A DNA stretch of 18,490 bases from Willaertia magna (GCA_902984215.1 CADWAF010004833.1:1-18490), one strand, 5' to 3'. Numbered from the stretch's first letter, positions 1 through 10,044 are shown. The notes: generated by a model from the sequence alone, not told the origin. Numbers and translations are program-made.

Positions 1-7
1 AAACGAT

Positions 8-22
8 ATCATTGTAAAAAAA
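8..22. repeat. Left target-site duplication of LINE copy 1
   Basis: The 15-mer ATCATTGTAAAAAAA recurs exactly at 5540-5554 on the other side of the element. One extra A (position 23) lies between it and the element's 3' terminus. Positions 1-22 are therefore the original upstream sequence of the RCC1-like gene that now starts at 5554. Confidence 0.88.
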
Positions 23-31
23 ATTTGATTA

Positions 32-37
32 TTTATT
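32..37 (-). promoter_or_regulatory. AATAAA-like signal at 3' end of LINE copy 1
   Basis: The element-strand hexamer AATAAA lies within the 15-nt 3' UTR and ends 8 nt from the terminus. Cleavage at the usual distance downstream would fall in host flank. The same motif is at 10429-10434 in copy 2. Confidence 0.45.
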
Positions 38-38
38 G

Positions 39-3000
39 CTAGTTCCCTTGGGAATGATTTTGTTTTCTGAGTATTTTGTAGCATTTTGCTGCAAATAACG
101 CCAGAGTTGTTTGGAGTTCCACTATGCATTTTTTGTAGTTCGTGACTTTAGTGAAAAAGATATCCTCCTTGGTAATTATTCCTTTGTAATTCAGTATTAT
201 AACATTGTGGAATAGGGCATTATTATACTTTGTGATTATAAGGTTTTTACCTGTCAGTCTTTTGACGTTTTCAGAGGCCCAGTTTCTTTCCTTAGTAGTG
301 TTAGGGCATTCCGTCATAAGGTGGCATAGGTTGAGTTCCTTATTGCATGTCTTACATTGGTTGATATGGTTAGTTATTGGAATGTAGTGACATTCGTTTA
401 TGTTTCTCCAGAGTTGTGCTTTAGTTGTTGCCGATAGTTTTTCCTTCATGAAACTGTATGTAAGGTTTTCATCAATTGTGTCAAAATCGTTGCTGTTGAT
501 TCTTTGTATAGGTTTTGAGTATTTATATTTGTCATTCTTAATTTCTTTGTAGTCTAGTTCAAGGATTCTGTTCCTCCAGTCGAATATTATGATTTTTTTC
601 TTATTTTGGAATATTAATTGGTTGTAGTTAAACAATTCTTGTATTTCAAAAGTATCAATGTTCTTTTCCGTTTCTTTAGCCCATTTGTCAACCAAATTGT
701 TTTGTTCATTATTACTATGTGCTTTAACTTTTTTTATCTTAAGGGTTTGGTTATTATTGTTAAGTGTTTTGTAAATTTCCTTTTTGAAACATATGAAGTT
801 TCCAACATAATCGTTGTTTTCAATAATATTACAGGCGATATTACTATCTGTATAAAGTTCAATATTTGCTCCTTTGGGTGATAATTTGATTGAATGTAGT
901 ATTGCAGCCAATTCAGCTACATTGTTAGAATAATTAGGGTTAATTTTGAATGAATGTTTGGATGATCCGTTATTTGATTTAATGAGGAATGCATAGCCAG
1001 TGTTGTCTTTAGTTTTGGATCCGTCAGTATAGATGGTGACCTTTCTTCTTAATTTATGAATATTGTGGGTATTGAATTTAGTAGTGGATTTGTCAACTTT
1101 ATGTAATTGGTACGTTTCCATGGTGTTCTAGAAATTTTTGTAAATATCCAAGTTCTGTAATTTTTCATGATGTCTCGACATTTCTAAGCTTTTACTGGTG
1201 AGTAAACTCACTAATTTGTAGTTGGAGTAAAATTTATTTCTTATTGTATGGACAGTGAGTAGTTCAGTTTGTGTTTTTAGTTTTCTTAATCCAAGTCCCC
1301 TTTCCTCCTGTTTAGTATAAAATAAATTAGTAAGTGTATTAGCAGCGATTTGGAGTTTAGTTTTAATGCCCATTCTAATTTCTTTATCAATTTCTTCTAA
1401 GAATTTGTCTTGAATTACGTTGCCTCTTGCGAGGTGGATAAAGTTTTATATGTATTTGGTTTGAGTAATTTTCTTGTAATTATTAATGTCAAGTATTTTG
1501 TTTGAGATGTATTTCAAGCTTTGTTTGATAGTGTTTGTTCTTTTAATTATGTCCATTTTAATTAAATTATTTTCTTTAAAATAGTTTCCCAATATTCTTT
1601 CGTCATTAACTACTGGGATTAGTTTATCTTTAATCTTTGGTAATAGGTTGTTATTGTATTTTCCAAATATAATGCATTTAGATTTATCTGCATTTATATT
1701 GAGCTTAATTCTAGTTATCTATGTGTTGATGTTTTTTAATCGTTTGTTAAAGTTCTTGTTTATACTTCCAATTAAGTATAAATCATCAGCAAAATTAAAG
1801 ATTCCAACAGATTCAAGATTGGTATTACAAGGGTCTATTGGTATCTTCCATTTTTAAATTGTCTTATCTATAATAATTTGTGTAATACAATCATAAATTA
1901 AAGAGGCTAATGGGCAACCTTGGGGGATACCTCTGGTTTTAGAAATCTCTCCTTTTAACTCATTCTTGATTTCTAACTTTAAATTATGTCCTTGGTAGGT
2001 ATTGATAATAAATTCTTTTAGTTTTTCTGGAAACTTACAGTGTTTCATTCCCATTTCAATAAAGTTTACATCCACATGGTCGTAAGCACTTTCAACATCC
2101 AGGTTTACAACCATTAAGTCTTTACTGTTTATTTTGATTAAACTTTTGACTGCGAATACTTGGTTCATTACTTCTTTTTTTGGAAGGAATGCTTGTTGTT
2201 TAATGTTAAGATTTTCTTTAACCTAATTTTTCAATTTCTTAGCTATAATGTTGAAAATAATTCGATAATTTAAATTCATTATAGCTATAGGTCTAAGGTC
2301 TTTGGTAGTAGTTATATTTTCTTTTTTTGGAATAAGTTTAATCCACTCTTGTTTGAATTCTTGTGGGATATTACTTTCGCCAATTAACTGGTTATAGTAT
2401 TTCGTTAATTCAATTAATAGTTTTTTATCAAATCTTTTGAAAATTTCTAATAGGATATTATCGATACCAGTCGATTTAGATTTCATTTTGTTGATACTTT
2501 CTTCTACTTCCTTAATTGTAATCAAATTCCAAACCGGTCCTTCTTTAATTGTGGATTTGAGTTCCTTTAATTTGATTTTTTTATCATCTTTTTTAAACTT
2601 ATTTGTGAAGAAATTAATAATTTCTTGTTCATTAGTGGTTTTAAGTATATTATTCCAATTTGTGTTATTGGAATTAACTATTTGGTCATATTTAAACATT
2701 AGTCCCAGCTTTGTGTCGTTTAATTTTTCAATAAAGTTATTCTTCTTGTTTCTACATTCTTCTTTAACCAGATTCTTGAGTTCACTGCTTTTTTTTGTAA
2801 AGTTCCTTAGTTAATTGTACGTTGCCTGTATTTCTAATAATTGATTTAATCTTGTAAATATCTTTTTTAATTTCTTAATTTTCAGATTACTGTTTATGGA
2901 ATTTTTTGCAAAAACATATTTTTTTTGGTTTACTTCTTTAATGTTTTTGGAAATTCTATTAAAGAATTCAGTAAAGTTGCTATTACAATCATCAAACATT

Positions 3001-3800
3001 GAGTTTAGCTCTTTAGACTTTGGTAGATTCTTGTTTTTAATGAAAACCTTCCAAGTTTTGTTTTCATTTATGGAAAGTTTAAAACCAATTGATAAATGGT
3101 CATTATTAGTAACTGATGATAATTTCAACTCTTTAATGCATTTGAAATGATTGGATATAACAACATGGTCCAAGTATTTCATTACTATTTTATCAACCCC
3201 ATATTTGTCTTTCTGAACTCTATTGTAAGTTGGGAGTGAATTGTTGAGAATTGAAAGATTGAATTGGTTAATAAAGTCTTTCCAAATTTTTGCTTTATTT
3301 TTGTCAATAGAATTGAAGTCACAATTAAAATCTCCTAAAAGGATTACTGGTTGTTTTCCAATTATCAATAGGGCATTACATAATTTTTCTAGTATTTCTT
3401 CTTCTTCTTTGTTAATCTGGTCATCTGGGCAGTTGTAGAGGTTTAGTAAATTAATTTCTTGTCCTCGTAAATTTAAAATTAAATGTTGGAGACGTCTTTT
3501 AACTAGTTGTATGTTGGTTGAGGCTTGTTTTATGTTTGTTATTCCTTTAATGAAGAATGCTGTTTTTTTGAATGAATGATTTTCATTCGAGTTTAAAAAA
3601 ACAAATTTACGAAACTTAGAAGAAACTTTGAACACGGATTTAATTTTATTGAGTTCGTTAAGGTGAGTATTGTTGATAGCAAGTATGTTTAGATTGTTGG
3701 TTTCCATTATGTTTAGGATGTTTTTCATCTTAGATATATCCTTAGAAATGGATGGAATTAAACCATTAGGATTATAGGTTGCTATTTTAAGCAGAGACAT
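39..3800 (-). pseudogene. LINE copy 1 ORF2 (endonuclease-RT-RNase H), broken
   Basis: The frame is 1,254 codons from ATG 3798-3800 to TAG 39-41. It should encode the polyprotein that nicks target DNA and reverse-transcribes element RNA. Visible in order: endonuclease with GDFN, TY, LDH and NDH motifs; RT with RGIPQG and FADD (1782-1793); RNase H with YTDGS, AELAAI, YTDS and KAH; and a final C-x2-C-x7-H-x4-C. In-frame stops are at 2223-2225 (Trp to TAG), 1854-1856 (Gln to TAA), 1719-1721 (Trp to TAG), 1446-1448 (Ser to TAA) and 1128-1130 (Trp to TAG), judged against copy 2. A T6 run at 2863-2868 (T7 in copy 2) and a T8 run at 2789-2796 (T7 in copy 2) are compensating indels that leave a short stretch out of frame with a stop at 2811. 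The Glu-to-Asp endonuclease position is Asn here. The protein is dead, but the family identity is clear. Confidence 0.93.
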
Positions 3801-5526
3801 TGTTATTGTGGTTATTCATGCTTTTGTTTCTTTCTTCGTCTTCTTCATTATATACACCATATTCTGTTGGGTCAAAGTCAAATTGGTTGGATAGAATTAG
3901 AATAATATTTCTAACTCCATCCTCAACTGAACCAATTCTTTCATCCATGCTGTTGAGCTTGGTATTAATTGTTTTAATGTCTTTTTTTAGTCCTTTTATT
4001 TTAGTTTCTTATTGTTGTAATTTACCTTCAATTACTTCATTACTTGTGTTGGAAAAGTTGTATGTATTATTTATCGGTTTTATTTTAAGTTTTTCAGCTC
4101 TAAGTCTGAATTCATTCTCTATGTGTTTAAATTTCTTGGTCTTTGCTTTTGAGTTATCGTTAAGGTCACCTTTGCATTGGTGGTTTTTGTCAATCAAGAC
4201 TCTTGTCTTATCACTTGTAAGACATGTAAATTGGACTCTATAAAACATTTTTTTGTTGTTATATCTCGATTTTTCTTTGATAAGTTTGTATTTGGATTCT
4301 TTAAATAAGATTTTAGCCTTATTAACTAATTGAGAAACTATGTCTTTGATTAATCTTTTCGAGTATGACGCTGCTGGAAACGACATTTGGTATACGTTTA
4401 AGTTTTCATTAACCAATACAACATAAATTTTGTAGATTACAAAGTCATGCTTTTTTAATTTTTCACCAAACACATCATTAGTGTAGCCAACTTTAAGTTT
4501 AAATAATCCAGTTTTATAATTATTTGAAAGATTGAGAGTTTGAATGGCTTGTTGATTGTTTTCATAAAGTTCTTTAAGGATAACTTTGATTCTAGAGTAA
4601 ATATCATCTATATTATTTGATTCATATTGTAAATTCTTAAATGAGCTCTCGAAGTTGATTTTGGTTATAAAATATTGTGTTATAGTTCCTTTTCTTGTAA
4701 TTTCCTTATTGAAGAGCTTTATTATAAAAGTTCTATCCTTTTTTGAATTACATAAGATTTGTATAAGGTTAGATTTAGGTTCAAGTTTATAAATCTTATT
4801 GGTTTTAAAACTTAGAACTATGTTTATGATATATTCATAAAAAATATCACTCATTTCGTCTCCTGTTATGACTGTTATACCAAAGGAGTAGTCTCTATTG
4901 TTTTTCTTAAAACCACTACTCTTTTCAGAGCTATCATTTTGGTCTCTGGTTCTTTTGGTGCTAGATATTATTACTGGTTTGTTAGTTTGGATTTGTTGTG
5001 CAAGGTTAATAGGATTTTTCCAATTGTTATCTGAGTAATTACTTTCAGGGTTGTTAAAATTATTCTTGTAATTGTTGTTATTTTTTTTTGTTATAAAGTT
5101 TTCGTTTGGAGTATCAGTGTTTAAGAATAAATTATTTTTGTTGTTTTTTTTTAACCGTTACATTTTCTTTTTTTTTTCCTCTTTTTTTTTTAACGGTTTT
5201 TGTAAAGTGTTTGGAATACTTTTCCCACTTTTATAAATTTTACCGCCCTTTTTGATTTTCTGTTTTTAACCGTTACTCTTATGAATTGGGACTTTTTTAT
5301 TCACTGTTTCAACCTTTTTCCATTCACTCTCTTTATCTACTTCCGACTTTAATATATTCTCAACGTTTTCCACATTACATACAACTTTTTCCTTCTTTTT
5401 TATATTCGCTAACATTAATATTATGAATGTTAATTTTTCAATCTCTTTTTCCACAATGCTAAGTTTTTTATCTTTTTCAACGATACCTCTCTTGAGCTCA
5501 ATAATTTTGTTTTCTAAATCGTTTAT
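3787..5526 (-). pseudogene. LINE copy 1 ORF1, broken
   Basis: This is 580 codons in one net frame, colinear with copy 2 ORF1. LINE ORF1 proteins usually bind element RNA, but I see no zinc knuckle or RRM to confirm that here. The start codon is lost: 5524-5526 reads ATA where copy 2 has ATG. In-frame stops are at 5266-5268 (Gln to TAA), 5158-5160 (between two A-runs) and 4009-4011 (Gln to TAA). The A-runs are A10 and A9, against A12 and A10 in copy 2, so the net frame is kept while the bases between them are read differently. ORF1 ends at TAA 3787-3789, overlapping the ORF2 ATG by 14 nt. The C-terminal part is a predicted coiled coil followed by an acidic stretch and Asn repeats. Confidence 0.82.
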
Positions 5527-5539
5527 TTTTTTGCGCTCG

Positions 5540-5554
5540 ATCATTGTAAAAAAA
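5540..5554. repeat. Right target-site duplication of LINE copy 1
   Basis: This is an exact copy of 8-22. Its last base (5554) is the A of the ATG of the RCC1-like gene, so only 14 bp separate the LINE 5' end from that start codon and the two are arranged head to head. Confidence 0.88.
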
Positions 5555-6714
5555 TGCCACAACTTTCACTTTATATGATTAACGAGAATAAAATAACAAT
5601 ATTGATAAATGAAACAATTCCACTTAAAAATTTAAGAATAAAATCAATTAAATCAGGTAATGATTGTATCGTAGTATTAACAAATAATGGTTTAGTGTTT
5701 GGATATGGAAATAATGGAAATGGTGATATTGGTTTAGGCAAAGAAATTGATGCAAAAGAATTTATACAAATTCTAAATTTAGAAAATAAAATAAAATTTA
5801 TGGAATGTGGATATGAATGTACTTTTATTGTTGACGAATTTAATCAATTTTATTTTACTGGAATTGCAAAAATTTTATCAGAAAATGGGGAACAACAATT
5901 TACTTTTACTAAAATGGAAAAGTTTAGTGAAAATATTAAATTTATTAGAATAGCTTATGACGTTGTATTTGTAGTAACAGAAAATAATTTACTTTACGTT
6001 CGTGGAAGAAATGATGGAGGCCAATTAGGACTAGGTCATAACAATCCAGTTTACAATTCTTTTGTAAAGAATAGTTCATTACAACACATCAAAATTAAAG
6101 ATTTAAAATGTGTTGATTATCACGCAATAATTTTAGATGATAATGGAATTGTGTATTTTTGTGGAAAATATAAATATAATGAAAATAATAACGATAATAA
6201 TGAAAATTTTTATTTTAAACCACTAAAGTTTGTAAGCTCCAAAATTAAATCCATTTCAGCCACCAGTCAATTTTCTATATTGTATTCCTATAATAATGAA
6301 TTAATTATTTTAGATCAATACAAAACACCAATAGTTTACACAGTATTAGTTTTACTAAGTGGAATAGAATTAAATTCTTTATTTTCTAATGCTTATCGCG
6401 CTGAATATTTTACAGCATTTATTACAAAAAAAAATAAAATCTATGTACATAAAAAGAACTACGAATTACCTTATGATATGGATTTTCAAGTGGGAGATTA
6501 TGTCAAGTTAAATGATAGTTTTTTAAGTAACACTTTACTTAATTTAAAGATTATTGGAATGGATTACAGTAATATGTATGTTATTTATACTGATTATTTA
6601 ATTAGCGAAGATATTGTTGATGATAATAAGAATTTAAATTTATTTTTTGTTAAACTTAAAAATCAATTATTGGATTGCAAAAATTCATTTATTGATATTG
6701 AATTTGTAATTTAA
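5554..6714 (+). CDS. RCC1-repeat (beta-propeller-like) protein, gene 1, intact
   Basis: This encodes 386 aa with degenerate RCC1 repeats, the blades of a seven-bladed propeller. The clearest are around residues 30-63 (VFGYGNNGNGDIGLG), 129-162 (GRNDGGQLGLGH) and 178-204 (HAIILDDNGIVYFCG), each with the hydrophobic core, G-x-N and G-x-G-L-G signature. Later blades are eroded. RCC1 family members include the Ran exchange factor, but RCC1-like propellers mostly serve as protein-interaction modules, and nothing here supports Ran exchange activity. No BTB, FYVE, signal peptide or membrane segment is visible. The start is chosen because a run of A precedes ATG and the N-terminus MPQ.SL matches gene 2. 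AATAAA follows the stop immediately (6715-6720). LINE copy 1 now occupies everything upstream of the ATG, so the native promoter lies beyond the window's left edge. Confidence 0.85.
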   Translation: MPQLSLYMINENKITILINETIPLKNLRIKSIKSGNDCIVVLTNNGLVFGYGNNGNGDIGLGKEIDAKEFIQILNLENKIKFMECGYECTFIVDEFNQFYFTGIAKILSENGEQQFTFTKMEKFSENIKFIRIAYDVVFVVTENNLLYVRGRNDGGQLGLGHNNPVYNSFVKNSSLQHIKIKDLKCVDYHAIILDDNGIVYFCGKYKYNENNNDNNENFYFKPLKFVSSKIKSISATSQFSILYSYNNELIILDQYKTPIVYTVLVLLSGIELNSLFSNAYRAEYFTAFITKKNKIYVHKKNYELPYDMDFQVGDYVKLNDSFLSNTLLNLKIIGMDYSNMYVIYTDYLISEDIVDDNKNLNLFFVKLKNQLLDCKNSFIDIEFVI

Positions 6715-6720
6715 AATAAA
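6715..6720 (+). promoter_or_regulatory. Polyadenylation-like AATAAA of RCC1-like gene 1
   Basis: AATAAA abuts the TAA stop of gene 1. Only 45 bp separate the two RCC1-like genes, so the 3' end of gene 1 and the promoter of gene 2 must overlap or be shared. Confidence 0.4.
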
Positions 6721-6759
6721 AGAAAATGTATAACTTATTGTAAAAGTTAAAAACAAAAA

Positions 6760-7912
6760 ATGCCACAACATTCACTGATATTATTTTGCGAAAATCATTA
6801 TACAACTTTTGAAAACAAAATGATTTCACTACAAATTAAATCTATAAAATCAATTGGTATCCATTCCATCATGTTGTTGACCACTGGCAGTTTAATATTT
6901 GGTTACAGAAATAATGAAAGTGGTGAACTTGGATTAGGTAAAGAAATTACTAGTATAGAAGAATTTACACAAATTCCAAATTTAGCATATAAAACAAAAT
7001 TAATAGAATGTGGATATGATTCTACTTATATGATTGATGAATTAAATCAATTATATTTTACGGGAATTGCAATAGTATTATCAGAAGATGAAGAACAACA
7101 ATTTACATTTACAAAAATAGAAAAATTTAATGAAAATATAAAATTAATGAGAGTAAATTATGACGTTATATTTATTGTAACGGAAAATAATTTACTTTAT
7201 GTTAGTGGCTGTAATGATGGTGGTCAATTAGAATTAGGACACAAAAATTCAGTTTTTAATTCTTTTATAAAGAATAATTCATTACAACATGTCAAAATTA
7301 AAGATTTAAAATGTGGTGATTATCACGCAATAATTTTAGATGATAAAGGAATTGTGTATTTTTGTGGTCAATATAAAGCTAACGAAAATAATGACGATAA
7401 TAACGAAAACTTTTATTTTAAACCACTAGAGTTTGTTAACTTGAAAATTAGATTCATTTCATCTACATATAAATATTCAATTTTATATTCCCATAATAAC
7501 GAATTAATTATTATTGACCATTATAAAACACTTATTGATTATACAGTTTTAAATTTGCCAAGTGGAATGGAATTAAGTTCTTTATTTGGTAATAGTTTTA
7601 GTTCTACATTTTTTTTTTGCTTTTATTACAAAAGAAAATAAGATTTATACATATGAAGATAATTTATCTTTTGATAGTTACTCTAAAATTGAAGATTATG
7701 TCATGTTAACTTGTAATGGCTTATTAAATAACACTTTACCTTATTTAAAGATTGTTAGTATGGGTTTCGATAATATGTTTGTGATTTATACTGATTATTT
7801 AATTGATGAAAGTGTTGTTGGTGATAATAAGAATTTAAATTTATTTTTTATTAAACTTTACACTCAATTAGATTACAAAAATTCGTTTATTGATATTAGA
7901 TTTGTAATGTAA
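6760..7912 (+). pseudogene. RCC1-repeat protein, gene 2, frameshifted in a T10 run
   Basis: This is a tandem paralogue of gene 1, similar along its whole length. It begins with the same MPQ start after A-rich sequence and ends in the same IYTDYLI...DNKNLNLFF..KL...SFIDI.FV tail. RCC1-like blades lie at about residues 28-62, 128-162 and 178-204. The first 293 codons are open from 6760 but terminate at 7641. The remaining 3' part, with the clear gene 1-like C-terminus, is one frame away and ends at TAA 7910-7912. The break is a T10 run at 7609-7618; nine Ts would keep the frame. It could be a real recent pseudogene, a sequencing error in a homopolymer, or slippage-tolerant expression. AATAAA at 7919-7924 follows the stop. 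Function is unknown beyond a propeller-type fold. Confidence 0.8.
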
Positions 7913-8023
7913 AACTCAATAAAATTAATATGCCACTTTTGTAAAAATTCATCTCCAATCCTTAAAGCACATTACACTTGATTAAAAAATTAGTACGAAA
8001 TAATTTTATTGTAAATTTACGTT
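7913..8023. other. Intergenic gap between convergent RCC1-like copies
   Basis: This 111-bp A+T-rich spacer holds the AATAAA of gene 2 (7919-7924). An ATGCCACTT at 7931 resembles the RCC1-like start but meets a stop two codons later. No other feature is supported. Confidence 0.5.
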
Positions 8024-8546
8024 TTAAATTATAAACTGAACATCGATAAATAAATTTTTGTAATTCAATAATTGATTTTTAAGTCTCACAAAAAATAAAT
8101 TTAAATTCTTATTATCCCCAAAATCTTCATTAATTAAATAATCAGTATACCACAACCATAGAACCATTATCATTCCCAATAACATATAAATAAGATAAAT
8201 TTAAACTATTTAAAACACTTCATCTAACTTATAAAAATCACCAAATTTATTATTATTATTATCCAATAATAAACCATTATTACTTTTGTGCATATAAACT
8301 TTATTTTCCTTTGTAACTAAAGCTGAATAACCAGCACTATAATTATTGGAATAAATAGATTTAAACTCAATATAAAATTGATTGTTTAGCTGTAACGGAA
8401 ATGAGTTTAATTTTTGATTGTAAAAAATCTAATGGTTAACATTGTTATTATTTAAATGATATTCACAAGAAAATACAACTCCTTTATCATCTAAAATTAT
8501 TGTGTGATAATTAGCACATTTAAGGTATTTAATAAATTATTCTTTT
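8024..8546 (-). pseudogene. Third RCC1-like copy, inverted and 5'-truncated pseudogene
   Basis: Read on the minus strand, this matches the C-terminal half of genes 1 and 2, from about residue 172 of gene 1 to the stop (TAA at 8024-8026). Segments corresponding to NYH.IILDDKG.V, KENKVYMHK and TDYLINED...DNKNLNLFF can be read. They are spread over more than one frame, with an in-frame TAG after the Asn-rich segment, an internal deletion covering roughly residues 220-265, and small indels. Homology stops near 8546, where unrelated, more GC-rich sequence begins. It lies tail to tail with gene 2, so the family expanded by tandem duplication plus one inverted copy. Confidence 0.82.
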
Positions 8547-8628
8547 CTACTCTAATGGGTCGCCTAAGCGCTAATTTACAACACTAACTTCACAAAAAAT
8601 GAGGATCAGAAAGTAAGTAGTTAGGAAA
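8547..8628. other. Short unassigned spacer with a GC-richer patch
   Basis: This lies between the broken 5' end of the RCC1 pseudogene and the U-box stop codon. It contains a locally GC-rich stretch around 8558-8573 (GGGTCGCCTAAGCGCT) that stands out from its surroundings. I recognise no gene in it. Confidence 0.4.
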
Positions 8629-9963
8629 CTAGTCATGTGTACATTTAATAATGGGTTTTTTGCTACAAATTTTAAAAAAATTTAAATCTAAAGTTTCATT
8701 TTCTAAATTATTATTTTGAAGTAAATTATTATTAATAAATGTTTTTAATTCTATAATTTCTTTATTTTGATTTTGTAATACTTGTAACAACATTAAATTA
8801 AATATATCCAATTTATTTTCATTCGTTTTTGTGTATAATTCAATAAATTTATCTAATAAATTCAATTTCTTGTATTCATTTAATAATTGTGACTCAATAT
8901 TTTTATCGTTTTTAAAAAGTCTATAAAGCAGTTCTAAATATTTAATATCATTATTATTTTTATATTCTTTTTCAAAAATAAAAATTAATTCTTCTTTAAT
9001 ATTATTTTTAAATTCACGAATATATTTTGAAAATGTTACTGAATTAAATAATAAAATTTCTTTTAAATTAATTTCTTTAATTAACTGTTTAATAAATGGA
9101 ATGAATTTGTTGTTATTTATATCAATTTTAAAATTTAATAATTTTTTAAAAATAGTATTTCTATTATAATTGCTTTCATTAAATAAAATAATTAAAATAT
9201 CTAATTTAAATTCATCAGTTTCTAAATAATTTAAAATTTTGTCAATTAAATTATTGTCTAAATTACTTAATTTACAATATTTTGTAAATGTTTCAAAAAT
9301 TAAATCATTATTTTTTAATTGAATTAACAAAGTCATTAACTCGTTATAATATTTTTGTAAATATTTATCATTAATTAGTTTATTTTCTAATTCTTTTAAT
9401 TTAATTAATTTTAATTGTAAATCTTGTAATTCATTTATTGATTTCATATAATTATTAAATAATTTATCTTCATTCAATTCATTTAATAAAATATTAAATT
9501 TTAATTCAATTAAATCATTTTTACAATTTTTAAAACTGTCTTCACTTTTAATTAAATCTAATGATTCATTAATTAACTCTAAACATAAATCAATTAAATT
9601 AATATCAGTTGACCACATTTTAACATGTTTAATTACTTTTTTAATAAATTTATTTACTTTTTCATCAATAGTATCTTTTAAAATCACATTTCTAGCTAAA
9701 GTTTTTGATTTTAATGTAGCTCTAGTTATGGGACATGTATTTTTAGATTTTAACCATTCTTCAATTGTTTTTCTATCATAAGTTTGTCCAGTTTCAATGG
9801 TGACTGGATCAATCATTAATTGTTGACTAATTGGACAAATATATTTATTTAAATATTTATTCTTCCATTCTTCAATTTGTTTTTCAACTTCATCTTTATT
9901 GAAAGAAGATGATGGTGTGGTTAATGGAGAGGAAGAAGTAGATGGTGAGTTATATCTTGACAT
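8629..9963 (-). CDS. U-box domain protein, probable E3 ubiquitin ligase
   Basis: This encodes 444 aa. A Ser/Thr/Pro-rich N-terminus (residues 1-20) and a short charged helix lead into a U-box at about 41-105. Its hallmarks are CPIS (43-46), the DPV segment (52-54), G-x-TYDR-x-x-I-x-x-WL (59-71), CP-x-T (77-80) and N-x-x-L (92-95). The U-box is a zinc-free RING-like fold that recruits an E2, so an E3 ligase role in the cytosol or nucleus is the natural inference; the substrate is unknown. Residues 110-444 are helical, rich in Leu, Asn and Lys, with coiled-coil-like stretches, and match no repeat family I can name. The start at 9961-9963 is preferred because a run of A precedes it. An in-frame ATG at 10066-10068 would add 35 residues spanning what looks like promoter DNA. 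There are no introns or membrane segments. Degraded relatives lie at 17766-17826 and 18325-18426. Confidence 0.88.
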   Translation of the reverse strand: MSRYNSPSTSSSPLTTPSSSFNKDEVEKQIEEWKNKYLNKYICPISQQLMIDPVTIETGQTYDRKTIEEWLKSKNTCPITRATLKSKTLARNVILKDTIDEKVNKFIKKVIKHVKMWSTDINLIDLCLELINESLDLIKSEDSFKNCKNDLIELKFNILLNELNEDKLFNNYMKSINELQDLQLKLIKLKELENKLINDKYLQKYYNELMTLLIQLKNNDLIFETFTKYCKLSNLDNNLIDKILNYLETDEFKLDILIILFNESNYNRNTIFKKLLNFKIDINNNKFIPFIKQLIKEINLKEILLFNSVTFSKYIREFKNNIKEELIFIFEKEYKNNNDIKYLELLYRLFKNDKNIESQLLNEYKKLNLLDKFIELYTKTNENKLDIFNLMLLQVLQNQNKEIIELKTFINNNLLQNNNLENETLDLNFFKICSKKPIIKCTHD

Positions 9964-10033
9964 TTTTTTTGAAAGCGAAAGTTTGAATGATGTGACAAGA
10001 TGAAAACTGATGAATTCAAATGAAAAAAGAAAG

Positions 10034-10044
10034 TGGCGCCAAAA
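10034..10044 (-). promoter_or_regulatory. E2F-like site upstream of the U-box gene
   Basis: The minus strand reads TTTTGGCGCCA about 70 bp before the U-box ATG. It contains an 8-bp GC-rich palindrome (TGGCGCCA) in otherwise A+T-rich DNA and matches the E2F/DP consensus TTTSSCGC. This is a sequence match only; binding is inferred. Confidence 0.35.

Larger units (their letters stand above)
24..5539 (-). mobile_element. Full-length APE-type non-LTR retrotransposon (LINE), copy 1, decayed
   Basis: This 5,516-bp element lies on the minus strand, 5' end at 5539 and 3' end at 24. It encodes ORF1, then an overlapping ORF2 with AP-like endonuclease, reverse transcriptase, RNase H and a C-terminal Cys/His motif. 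It is bounded by perfect 15-bp target-site duplications. Its ends match copy 2 (10421-15925), so both are full length. The 11-bp length difference is explained by a 14-bp deletion in copy 2 and 3 bp fewer in two A-runs here. There is no poly(A) tail; the 3' end reads AATAAATAATCAAA on the element strand. Many stops, lost start codons and indels make it non-autonomous. The domain order resembles RNase H-bearing LINEs of the I/Jockey/Tad type, but I do not assign a clade. Confidence 0.95.

Noticed and set aside
205..881. Plus-strand open frames of 60-87 codons across LINE copy 1 ORF2
   Set aside because: They lie antisense to a clear RNase H domain, have Phe/Val/Leu-skewed composition typical of reverse-strand shadows, and recur at the same place in copy 2 only because the element does.
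3800..4243. Plus-strand 147-codon frame antisense to LINE ORF1
   Set aside because: It is the antisense of the ORF1 C-terminus. The Ser/Leu-rich content mirrors Asp/Glu/Lys codons on the other strand, and its counterpart in copy 2 (14183-14617) is likewise a shadow.
5266..5562. Extended start for copy 1 ORF1 in the target-site duplication (MWHFFTMIERKK)
   Set aside because: Those residues come from host flank and from the RCC1-like gene read backwards. The element's own start position is 5524-5526, now ATA.
7931..7945. Start of a fourth RCC1-like gene at ATGCCACTT
   Set aside because: A stop follows after three codons and no downstream plus-strand homology is visible.
5554..9963. Giant-virus origin of the RCC1-like and U-box cluster
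   Set aside because: Such families occur in giant viruses, but I see no viral core gene or viral promoter motif, and the setting (pseudogenes, LINEs, long non-coding stretches) is that of a cellular genome.
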